From: JAWCLZ01 sp038850275
GTDB taxonomy: Archaea; Halobacteriota; JAWCLZ01
Direction: 5' to 3'
Length of the DNA: 19,426 nt
NCBI GenBank assembly: GCA_038850275.1
Contig: JAWCLZ010000024.1
Coordinates: 1-19,426, forward strand
The notes beneath the pieces are model-generated. The model saw only the letters and a list, made by a program, of their open reading frames with translations. It had not been told where the DNA came from and made no database searches. The translations under genes were made by a program, and so were the position numbers. Shown here piece by piece: positions 7,081 through 14,102 of the stretch; position 1 is the first letter of the stretch, and each line of letters opens with the position of its first letter.

Positions 7081-7349
7081 TATTCCACTGGGGTATATTC
7101 AAATCCTTTCCTCACGTAGCTAAGCTGCTTTCCTTTATCGTCAAATGCACCTCTGCAGTAGCCAAATTTCGCCTCGCCTTGCCAGAAGTGATGCTTGCAT
7201 AAGGATTTTCTTATTCCCTTTTCATGCAGCAATACATTATCGAAGCATTTTACATTTGGATTGTATTTAAACTCAATTTTGCCTTTTTCATTTTTAAAGC
7301 CCAAGAGGGGTGCTTCATAGAAATAAGGGCAGTAGGATTTTATGCACAT
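7080..7349 (-). CDS. Unknown 89-aa Cys-containing small protein
   Basis: Five cysteines (C2, C7, C35, C51, C65) and a His pair (H53-H54) in 89 residues, in the patterns MCIKSYC, SLCKHHFW and FGYC, suggest a metal site or disulfides. Aromatic residues are frequent and there is no membrane segment. The ATG start has no ribosome binding site, but a TATA-like ATTTATAG lies about 40 nt upstream on the minus strand, next to the pheT tandem repeat, so it may have its own promoter. I recognise no family; metal binding is inference. Confidence 0.62.
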   Translation of the reverse strand: MCIKSYCPYFYEAPLLGFKNEKGKIEFKYNPNVKCFDNVLLHEKGIRKSLCKHHFWQGEAKFGYCRGAFDDKGKQLSYVRKGFEYTPVE

Positions 7350-7393
7350 ATTTTTAAAATTGTTCTACAAGCATTTAGCAGTTTTGCTATAAA

Positions 7394-7427
7394 TTTTTAT
7401 TAGCTTTTAATTTTTATTAGCTTTTAA
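7394..7427. repeat. Perfect 17-bp tandem duplication spanning the pheT stop
   Basis: TTTTTATTAGCTTTTAA at 7394-7410 is repeated exactly at 7411-7427. The copy at 7411-7427 covers the last codons and the TAA stop (7417-7419) of pheT; the other lies just outside and carries the same stop triplet. Confidence 0.92.
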
Positions 7428-9087
7428 GTGCCTCAAGTTTTATCTCAAAAGCAGCAACCGGCATTTCTAGCTTAAAGTTTTTAAGTACTTGAGGATGGAT
7501 CTCGCCAATTATACCTATTGCTTTGCCATTTAATATGACCTGCGCAGCTCTACCGCTAATGAAACTTGGATGCTCAACTGGCTCTGTTTTAATTTGATCA
7601 AGCGTGAAGCCAAAACTATATAGCAGAGCTTGGAGCTTTGCTTTGATTTCATTATAGCCTGCGTCTGAGCTACAGAGTAAAGCAGCGATTCTTTCTTCTT
7701 CTCGGACACCTGTTTCTTCATTTTCATCTAGCTGCGCTGCTATTCCAATTTCGCAGATATTCTGAGGATAGGGTCGATGAGTATTATGGGAGAGCACGAT
7801 CATAAGTGAGGGTATCAACCAAGAGCGCATTATTGTATACTGCTCAGAATAAGGATTTTCAATCTCCACAATTCTTTCATCCAACGAGGGATCGAGGTTC
7901 ATCTTGGTGTAGCATTCCTCCTTGCCTATTAATATGAAGTTCAAGGTATCTTGAAATCCAAGGCCTATTAAAACTTCTCTAGCTGCATCACTGAGCTTTG
8001 TCTGCTCAGTTAGATTCCCAATGCTCAAAGTTGGAGGATATCTTGGCTCTATGCGATTGAAGCCATATGCTCTGCCAACGTCATCAACTATATCAATTCT
8101 ATGAAGAATATCAGTTCTATATGGTGGTATTTTAACCCTCAATGCATTTCTAACTACACTCGCTCCAAAGCCCATTCTCTCCAATAGTCTTTTTATCTCA
8201 AGCTGGGTTAAATTCAAGCCAAGTACCTTGTTTATATAATTAACTTCAACCACCATTTGCTTAACCCCAAGCGCTGGGCGTATTAACTCGCGGTCGTGAT
8301 ATCTCACCTTAACTGAATAGATTTTCCCACCTCGGAATTCAAGCATGTAGAGCAAGATGTTAAGCATTAAATCTATGGTTCTTTGATCCTCACCAGTCAT
8401 CTCAATGAGAACTGCCTTGGTTTGTTCAGTTACCTCTGTTTTCCTAGCATTTATAATTGGGGGGAAGGAGAATAGCTCTTTTTCATCATAAATCACCGGC
8501 ACTTTTGACTTGCCCTCGAGGATATAACCATATTCCCTGCCTTTCTCATGCTTCTCAAGTATTTCCCTAGGACTCATCGGCATATTTTTTTGAAGAGGAA
8601 TAAAGCGCTCACTCTCAGGGTCTATGGCTCGATAATATATATTCCTCCCTGATATTTTATCTAAATCGTGAACTCCAATTGCACCTTTCTTGCGCTTTCT
8701 ACCAAGCGTTGCATGGAGTTTTTCCTGCACTTGCATGAGCGATCTTATTGCTTTATCATCGAGGGCTAGGTTTTTCACAATTGCACCTGTTATATAAGGC
8801 CTTATATTCTCCAGCTCTCGCTCCACGTGCAAAATATAACTCGATTTCCTCACCCTAGGAATTGCTAAACCAGGTTGGATTTCATAGTAGGAGCGAAGCA
8901 GCCTCGCAATTCCCTCTATGCAGAGTAAGTCAGCTCGATCTGGAGTTATCTCTAAGGTAACATTATCGCCTTGAACATCTTCAACGTCCATCCCAAGTTC
9001 AAATAAATCATTTAAAATTTTTTCCCTCTCAAGGGGTTTTCCAATTAACTCTCTAAGCTCAGCTATGCTCAAGGTTACTGACGCCAT
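7417..9087 (-). CDS. pheT: Phenylalanyl-tRNA synthetase beta subunit, archaeal type
   Basis: Partner of PheS in the heterotetrameric PheRS that charges tRNA-Phe. The 556 residues match the short archaeal/eukaryotic form, without the OB-fold and anticodon-binding (FDX-ACB) extensions of bacterial PheT. The B1 region (MASVTLSIAELRELIGKPL and DNVTLEITPDRADLLCIEGIARL, residues ~41-63) is followed by the B3/B4 editing region (~85-220) and the B5 domain (~270-345, VNYINKVLGLNLTQLEIKRLL, shortened here). The catalytic-like core at ~360-556 includes NPYSEQYTIMRSWLIPSL. The ATG overlaps the end of pheS by 13 nt, so the two subunits are translationally coupled. A 17-bp tandem duplication covers the stop codon. 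Confidence 0.96.
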   Translation of the reverse strand: MASVTLSIAELRELIGKPLEREKILNDLFELGMDVEDVQGDNVTLEITPDRADLLCIEGIARLLRSYYEIQPGLAIPRVRKSSYILHVERELENIRPYITGAIVKNLALDDKAIRSLMQVQEKLHATLGRKRKKGAIGVHDLDKISGRNIYYRAIDPESERFIPLQKNMPMSPREILEKHEKGREYGYILEGKSKVPVIYDEKELFSFPPIINARKTEVTEQTKAVLIEMTGEDQRTIDLMLNILLYMLEFRGGKIYSVKVRYHDRELIRPALGVKQMVVEVNYINKVLGLNLTQLEIKRLLERMGFGASVVRNALRVKIPPYRTDILHRIDIVDDVGRAYGFNRIEPRYPPTLSIGNLTEQTKLSDAAREVLIGLGFQDTLNFILIGKEECYTKMNLDPSLDERIVEIENPYSEQYTIMRSWLIPSLMIVLSHNTHRPYPQNICEIGIAAQLDENEETGVREEERIAALLCSSDAGYNEIKAKLQALLYSFGFTLDQIKTEPVEHPSFISGRAAQVILNGKAIGIIGEIHPQVLKNFKLEMPVAAFEIKLEALKS

Positions 9088-10613
9088 AGAAGTGGCACGC
9101 TCCTCAGGAATTCAAGGTCACAAAGCGATCCATGGAGATTTCGAATATCATTAAAGCCATAGAGGAGCATTAGGATTCTCTCAAGTGCTAATCCCCAAGC
9201 GATTACATCTGCATCAATACCATATGGCCAGAGCATTTCCTCTCGAAATACCCCTGAGTTGCCAATTTCCATCCACTTCCCTGAATAAGGATGCTTTCCA
9301 TAGATCTCGAAGCTAGGCTCNNNNNNNNNNGTGTATGGATTATAAGTTGGCTTAAATTTCAACTCGTAAATACCCAGCTTGCGATAGAATTCTTTAAAGG
9401 TGCCCATTAGGTCTCTAATGCTCAAGTTATAATCAATCACCCAGCCCTCGATTTGATAGAACTCAAGTAAGTGGGTTTGGTCTATGCTATCATTTCTAAA
9501 AACTTTATCCACTGCAAAGAACTTATTAGGGGGCTTAGTGAATTCTTTTAAATACCGCGCTGTCAGCGAGGTTGTATGGCCTCGGAGCACAAGCCTCTTT
9601 GCTACTTCCTCGCTCCATTTATACCTCCAACCCTCGCTGCCTGTTCCCCCGCCATTTTCATGCACAGCTTTAACTCTACTCATTAACTCAAATGGCAATT
9701 GCTTTATATACCTAGGTTTTTTCAAATTAAATTGATCCCATTGAGTCCTAGCAGGGTGATCCTGAGGCATGAATAAGCAGTCATTCACATAGAACTCTGC
9801 CTCTACAATTGGACCTCGCATTTCTTTGAAGCCCATTTCCACTAAAATGCGCTTAACCTTATCAATTGCCATGCGAAGCACGTGTTTTCTACCAGCGTAT
9901 TCCATTGCTACTGGAGCACTTACATTATAGCGCTGAAAGCTCCTCCCGCGCCATTTATCAGTTGAAATCAACTCAGGGGTAAGTTTTTTAATTTCTTCTT
10001 CAATTACGATTCCACGCTGAATAACAAGCAAGCCCTGCTCGCTTGCTCTAGCGAAGACTTGCTTTTCTCCTCTAACTTGAATCAATCCCCTTTTGAATAG
10101 CATATCTAATTCTCTCTGTATTTGATCTCTTTGCATTTGAGCAAGTTCTCCCTCTCGAACTTTTTCTCTATTGTGGAGTATTTCCAGTATTTCTTCATCA
10201 CTACCTTTCTCAGCTGGAAGGGGTAAAATAGCTATATCTCCATTTTTCCTTTCAAATTTAGCCCAGTTTTTCTTCTTCAGCCAGCCAATAGCTAGATTTG
10301 CCTTTTCAGCTCCCCATTTATCTATAAGGGCTTTAACAGTACTTGCTCCTTGAGAGATCAAATAGTTGTGAATCTGCCTCTCAGGTAAACCAAGAAGTGC
10401 ATACTCCTTGCCCTCCTCTGAGAGGGAGTAAATCCGTTCTCTTTCTTCCTTGACCTCCACGAGTCCTTTTTCTTTAAGGGTGAGCAATGCAAGTAGAGCT
10501 GTTTCAGGTTTCACTTCGCAATTTCTAGCTATTTCTTCCAAGTTGAGGTATTCACTTCTCAAGCTCGATAATACTTTTTTATCTAACGTGCTTAATTCAA
10601 TATTCAATGTCAT
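9075..10613 (-). CDS. pheS: Phenylalanyl-tRNA synthetase alpha subunit, archaeal type (contains a 10-N assembly gap)
   Basis: Catalytic subunit of PheRS, a class II aminoacyl-tRNA synthetase. About 512 residues: N-terminal winged-helix tRNA-binding domains (1-~200) and a catalytic core. Motif 1 is in GFKEMRGPIVEAEF to FMPQDHPAR (261-289), motif 2 in VFRNDSIDQTHLLEFYQIEG (371-390), motif 3 in WGLALERILMLLYG with Arg479. The frame is interrupted by ten Ns (9321-9330) between NPY and EPS, exactly where the family usually reads NPYTEPS. The codon entering the gap is ACN, which can only be Thr. The ATG overlaps the end of trpS by 17 nt, and pheT overlaps its own end by 13 nt, so the three genes form one tight operon. 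Confidence 0.95.
   Translation of the reverse strand: MTLNIELSTLDKKVLSSLRSEYLNLEEIARNCEVKPETALLALLTLKEKGLVEVKEERERIYSLSEEGKEYALLGLPERQIHNYLISQGASTVKALIDKWGAEKANLAIGWLKKKNWAKFERKNGDIAILPLPAEKGSDEEILEILHNREKVREGELAQMQRDQIQRELDMLFKRGLIQVRGEKQVFARASEQGLLVIQRGIVIEEEIKKLTPELISTDKWRGRSFQRYNVSAPVAMEYAGRKHVLRMAIDKVKRILVEMGFKEMRGPIVEAEFYVNDCLFMPQDHPARTQWDQFNLKKPRYIKQLPFELMSRVKAVHENGGGTGSEGWRYKWSEEVAKRLVLRGHTTSLTARYLKEFTKPPNKFFAVDKVFRNDSIDQTHLLEFYQIEGWVIDYNLSIRDLMGTFKEFYRKLGIYELKFKPTYNPYXXXXEPSFEIYGKHPYSGKWMEIGNSGVFREEMLWPYGIDADVIAWGLALERILMLLYGFNDIRNLHGSLCDLEFLRSVPLLWRQ
9321..9330. other. Assembly gap of ten Ns inside pheS
   Basis: The only ambiguous bases in the window, and a typical scaffolding placeholder. 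The frame is kept on both sides. From the conserved PheS sequence at this point, the true missing length is probably one base rather than ten. Confidence 0.95.
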
Positions 10614-11904
10614 ATTCTCTCAATCTCTCCCTAGCTCTCTCCTTCTCTGCTTGATGTTCCTTAAGAAACTTCGCAATTAACTCAGCTGCATATTGCTTGC
10701 AATTTCCACACAACCGCTTCCCAGTTTTGCAGCTTTCATATATCTCTTTCATTTCTTCATCGCTCTCAATAAGGTGAAATAGCATTAATTCATATACCGT
10801 GCACTTCTCAGGTTCTCCTCCGAGTTTCTTCTGCTCATTTATTGTAACCCTCCCCCCAGTTTTTGCCTTTTTAACTTTTTCTGCTGCTTCCGCTGGATCA
10901 TCACTCAGCGCTATTAAACTTTCAGGTATGGAGCTTGACATCTTTCCACCTGTTAAGCCTGTCATAAATCTATGATAAATTGAAGCAGGGGGATAAAATC
11001 CATAGCCTCCTTGGGCGACTTCGACCTCTCGAGCTAATGCATTTATTTTTTCAACTTCCTTTTCCACTTCTATGCATTTAAGGCTAATGTGGCCTCGATA
11101 AAGCGATAATTCTCTATACTCTTTAAGGCGATCCGCGAGTATTTTAAGTCCTTCATCATCTGGGTATTTTGAATATATCCTGATTTCTTGATTTTTAATA
11201 TCTATACTGAATCTCCTCATTCTACTAGCTAAGTCTCTCGTAATTCTAATATGAGGATCTTGATCTGTACCCACTGGTATAACAACTGGCTTCGGGCCTT
11301 GAAATTCCTTCAACTGAGGCTCAAGTATATCTGCAGCTTGAACTAAAACACTTTGAACATGAGATATATGAGTCTCGCCAGTGAATCCATAAATCGCTTG
11401 CATCTCTGAATAATTTGCCTCTATCCCGAGTTCAAAGGCAAGGTTTTTCACCAATTCATTTTCACTTTGAAAATAAATATAGCCATTTTCTGGTTCAAAG
11501 CCAAGCGCTATTAAACTTAAAATATATTCATTGATACCAATCTCACGGCACTGCCTCCAAGATATCCCTCGAACTGCGTGTGCCTCCATATCTGCCACTG
11601 CGTAAAAAGCCTGTGCTCCCCTCTTTTGATGCCAGATAATTTCATCCATTACCATCTTATGTCCTAAATGAGCTTTCCCACTTGGCATGAATCCGCTCAT
11701 TACAGCGAATTTCTCCCCTTTAAGCATGGCATTGAGCACCAATTCATAGCCTCTGTGCCCGAAGATTATTTTCCTCCTCATATATAGATGAGGGTCTGGA
11801 ATCCTAGGAAGGAGTTCCTCAAATGGAGAGATCCCAAACTCCTGAAAGAGCTTTGAATAATCCTCTATATGTATAGCTCCCCATGGATCTAGCCTAGTAG
11901 CCAT
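10597..11904 (-). CDS. trpS: Tryptophanyl-tRNA synthetase, archaeal type
   Basis: Class I synthetase that charges tRNA-Trp. 435 residues, longer than the ~370-390 of many archaeal enzymes. HIGH signature PSGKAHLGH (74-82), VIPVGTDQDPHIRITRDLASR (209-228) in the catalytic core, and KMSKS-type loop GGKMSSS (319-325). Between the Rossmann core and the KMSSS loop there is an extra segment of about 50 residues (~245-300) relative to the Pyrococcus-type enzyme as I remember it; similar longer forms exist in other archaea. The C-terminal region has C392, C399 and C402 (SCKTGKRLCGNCK). The start is supported by AGGAG at 11911-11915, six bases before the ATG. It is the first gene of the trpS-pheS-pheT overlap operon. 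Confidence 0.96.
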   Translation of the reverse strand: MATRLDPWGAIHIEDYSKLFQEFGISPFEELLPRIPDPHLYMRRKIIFGHRGYELVLNAMLKGEKFAVMSGFMPSGKAHLGHKMVMDEIIWHQKRGAQAFYAVADMEAHAVRGISWRQCREIGINEYILSLIALGFEPENGYIYFQSENELVKNLAFELGIEANYSEMQAIYGFTGETHISHVQSVLVQAADILEPQLKEFQGPKPVVIPVGTDQDPHIRITRDLASRMRRFSIDIKNQEIRIYSKYPDDEGLKILADRLKEYRELSLYRGHISLKCIEVEKEVEKINALAREVEVAQGGYGFYPPASIYHRFMTGLTGGKMSSSIPESLIALSDDPAEAAEKVKKAKTGGRVTINEQKKLGGEPEKCTVYELMLFHLIESDEEMKEIYESCKTGKRLCGNCKQYAAELIAKFLKEHQAEKERARERLREYDIEY

Positions 11905-11935
11905 GTTATTCTCCTGGATTCTAAGATTTCTAAAC

Positions 11936-11942
11936 TATAAAG
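11936..11942 (-). promoter_or_regulatory. TATA box candidate for the trpS-pheS-pheT operon
   Basis: On the minus strand the box reads CTTTATA, about 32 bases before the trpS ATG. A second candidate (AATTTATA, 11957-11964) would leave more room for the AGGAG ribosome binding site. I cannot choose between them. Confidence 0.4.
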
Positions 11943-11964
11943 TTATTTTTTGGTTCTATAAATT

Positions 11965-12395
11965 CAATGAATTTGTTTTAGAATTTTATAAGAATCATCT
12001 TTTCTACTTATATCTTTCCATACAGCCTTGGTTCTGAGGATTATTCCCTCGATTTTTCCCAGATACACTCAAGAAAAGGGTGCTATGAATTGCTAGATGG
12101 CTTGGAGTTAAGCCCCTTGAGAAAAGGATTGCTGAATTATGTGGAGTGGGGCCACTTCATAATAAGGGGAGAGAAAAATTTCAATAAATCCCAAATTTTT
12201 TCTTTGTTAATTATAATAGGTGCGCATGACTTCGCGGGAGCGTGACATTGCTTATTCGACTATAGAAATCATTTTGCTTAACAATCGCATTCAGATATCT
12301 ATGGGTAGTAGAATATAGGGAGCATTGCTGCCTCCTATTCATAGCGAGTAGTTATTCCTTAATTGCTTAATTCCCACTTATCCTGCTTAAAGTCG
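11965..12395. other. Gene-free stretch between trpS and the galT-like gene
   Basis: This is most of a 491-nt spacer between two minus-strand genes. It holds a plus-strand frame open from 11982 to 12245 (87 codons) with no ATG or GTG near its beginning; the first usable start is a TTG at 12090. A hairpin with a nine-pair stem and a GGGC loop lies at 12140-12161 (TGTGGAGTG pairing with CACTTCATA, two G-U pairs). The local base composition is richer in G than other spacers here. I see no ribosome binding site, tRNA or known RNA motif. A decayed gene is possible. Confidence 0.45.
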
Positions 12396-13418
12396 CTAAA
12401 AGAAATGCCTCATTTCCTTGGCAATTGCTTCTGGGCTTGATTCAACCACAACTTCGCTATGCAATCTCTCCATGAAGCCCGCGTCATTGGTGTAATAGTA
12501 ATTCAACTTCGGTCTAGAAATAATCCTCGCATTCAAGGAATAGGCTTTGCTTTCACCGGGTGCGGAGTAAAAACTTAAGTTGAAGCTCTCCAAGCCGAAG
12601 TTAGAATAAGCTTGGAGTACTTTTTTCAATCCAATGGCAAAATCTTGAATTAAATCAGGGGTTAGTTCAAATAGGGAAGCTATCTCTTTAAAGATTATGC
12701 ATACTTCGTTGTTTCCAAGGGGCACAAAACTAGCCAGCCAAGCTGTTCCTCCAATGTTTGCTATGAAACGCTCACCAATTTCCTGCTCCCTCGTTAATAA
12801 GAGATGCCAGAAGCTTTCTTTATGCTTTCGATAATATCGATTACTTGCTTTAAGCAGGGAATCTAGGAAGCAAGTTGGCTGTGGATCAACTGTGATTTGA
12901 ACATGCGGATGAACTATGCTCGCTCCAGATGGCGGTAGATAATTCCAGTTTAATGTCGGGAATTTAGCTTTTTCATCGAATTTATTCACCCGCTTTATAT
13001 ACTCCAAGCTCGCAGTTATTGTATCTTGAATTTGCTTCTCAGTGAATTCCTCAAGCTTGAGGTAATGCTTTTGTGTAACGGTGGCAACAGCGTGATATTG
13101 TGCAAAGGGAGTGAGGTTTGGAAAAACAATGCTCTCCCCAACTTTGATTCTACCCTCTGGTGCAATTTCCTCAGTGAACATAGGTGTTTGAGTTTGAATC
13201 CTTTCAGGGCAGAAGTAGCATCCTCTAGCTGAGTCTTCAATTAACTCTGATATATCCAAACGAGCTATTGATTCCTTTCTCCTTTGAGCTCGAAGTATAT
13301 TTATTCTACACCATCTATTTAATAAAGGATCCTTTCTATATTCAATTTGCTGAGTATCCAATTCAAAGCCTTTTAAATGGCTTTTGAACCTCGCTTCTCT
13401 CACCATTTTTTTAAACAT
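12396..13418 (-). CDS. GalT-like hexose-1-phosphate nucleotidyltransferase (HIT superfamily)
   Basis: 340 residues with the galactose-1-phosphate uridylyltransferase signature: HPHVQ at 170-174, whose second His (His172) corresponds to the nucleophile that carries the nucleotide; a CYFC pair (C67, C70) and His109 (QYHAV), which match the zinc ligands of bacterial GalT; and a GFxMxRLHSEVVVESSPEAIAKEMR-like C-terminus. GalT enzymes swap UMP between UDP-glucose and galactose-1-phosphate; related enzymes use ADP-sugars, and the HPHVQ in place of the common HPHGQ leaves the substrate open. The ATG at 13418 has no ribosome binding site; Met5 is an alternative start. No sugar-pathway neighbours are present. 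It is divergent from the zinc-finger/aEF-1beta operon. Confidence 0.82.
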   Translation of the reverse strand: MFKKMVREARFKSHLKGFELDTQQIEYRKDPLLNRWCRINILRAQRRKESIARLDISELIEDSARGCYFCPERIQTQTPMFTEEIAPEGRIKVGESIVFPNLTPFAQYHAVATVTQKHYLKLEEFTEKQIQDTITASLEYIKRVNKFDEKAKFPTLNWNYLPPSGASIVHPHVQITVDPQPTCFLDSLLKASNRYYRKHKESFWHLLLTREQEIGERFIANIGGTAWLASFVPLGNNEVCIIFKEIASLFELTPDLIQDFAIGLKKVLQAYSNFGLESFNLSFYSAPGESKAYSLNARIISRPKLNYYYTNDAGFMERLHSEVVVESSPEAIAKEMRHFF

Positions 13419-13486
13419 ATCTTAAATCTTAAATATCTCTATTAGCGCAGATAAATGTTTGTAATAGTAATGTTTAAGCTTAAAGC

Positions 13487-13517
13487 AGTAATTTAACCTA
13501 AAAAGTAATTTAACCTA
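13487..13517. repeat. Tandem duplication in the divergent galT-zinc finger spacer
   Basis: AGTAATTTAACCTA occurs at 13487-13500 and again at 13504-13517 (period 17). A second, looser pair based on AATTCAAA/TCTAGA follows at about 13532-13555. They lie between two divergent genes, so they could overlap promoter elements, but I cannot identify a clear TATA box here. Confidence 0.75.
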
Positions 13518-13569
13518 CAAGTTACTCTAGAGAATTCAAATCTAGAAAATTCAAACTGGAGAAAATGGT

Positions 13570-13740
13570 ATGTTGAAACTAAATGTTGAATATTGCATTT
13601 CCTGCGGAGTCAAGCTCTTTGGCAAGGGATTCACTCGCTTCCCCTGTCCAAATTGCGGTGAGCCTATTGGTAGGTGTGCTAAGTGCAGACAGCAGAGCAA
13701 TAAATATATTTGCAAGAAATGTGGCTTCATAGGACCTTGA
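13570..13740 (+). CDS. Small four-CxxC zinc-finger protein (HVO_2753-like)
   Basis: A 56-residue protein with four CxxC pairs: C9/C12 (CISC), C26/C29 (CPNC), C36/C39 (CAKC) and C48/C51 (CKKC), arranged as two zinc ribbons ending in CGFIGP. This is the archaeal small zinc-finger family typified by Haloferax HVO_2753, which is commonly encoded next to aEF-1beta (family knowledge). The ATG at 13570 has GGAG (13557-13560) nine bases upstream. The stop codon overlaps the ribosome binding site (GAGGTGA) of the aEF-1beta gene, so translation is coupled. RNA or ribosome-related function is inference from context. Confidence 0.88.
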   Translation: MLKLNVEYCISCGVKLFGKGFTRFPCPNCGEPIGRCAKCRQQSNKYICKKCGFIGP

Positions 13741-13749
13741 GGTGAGAAC

Positions 13750-14016
13750 GTGGCTCAAGTTCTTGCGCAGATTAAGATAATGCCTGAAGGCGTTGAAACA
13801 GATTTAGCTATGTTGAAAAATGAATTGATTAAAAACTGCCCCCCTGGGGTTCAAATTGGAGCTGTTAAGATTAAGCCAATTGCCTTTGGATTGCGTGCTC
13901 TACTGGTGAACGTTATTCTCGAGGATGCAGAAGGCGGCACTGAGAGCGTGGAACAGGCATTCGCAAGAATCAAAGGCGTGGAGAGCGTTGAAGTAGTGGG
14001 TGTGACAAGAATTTAA
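13750..14016 (+). CDS. ef1b: Elongation factor 1-beta (archaeal)
   Basis: Guanine nucleotide exchange factor for aEF-1alpha in translation elongation. 88 residues, the normal archaeal length, covering only the ferredoxin-like exchange domain: MAQVLAQIKIMPEGVETDL at the start, IKPIAFGLRALLVNVILED in the middle, and the C-terminal IKGVESVEVVGVTRI. It starts at GTG, chosen because GAGGTGA at 13739-13745 ends four bases upstream. It forms a two-gene operon with the zinc-finger gene, nine bases apart. It is convergent with apgM. Confidence 0.94.
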   Translation: MAQVLAQIKIMPEGVETDLAMLKNELIKNCPPGVQIGAVKIKPIAFGLRALLVNVILEDAEGGTESVEQAFARIKGVESVEVVGVTRI

Positions 14017-14102
14017 ACGATGATTTTTATATTTTTAATTATTTAATTATTAATATCATTTTCTTTATTTTTCATATTTTTTCATATTATTTTCCTTTTC
14101 TC
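14017..14102. terminator. T-rich convergent spacer
   Basis: The 86 bases between aEF-1beta and apgM are almost only A and T with several T-runs (for example six T at 14084-14089), suitable for ending the plus-strand transcript. CATATTTTTTCATATTATTTT contains another short near-tandem repeat. Confidence 0.45.

Noticed and set aside
9321..9330. Frameshift or pseudogene in pheS
   Set aside because: The interruption is a run of ten Ns that keeps the frame; all motifs on both sides are intact.
12140..12161. Riboswitch or structured RNA
   Set aside because: One isolated hairpin with G-U pairs is not enough; no known motif surrounds it, and it lies downstream of one gene and upstream of another with no clear target leader.
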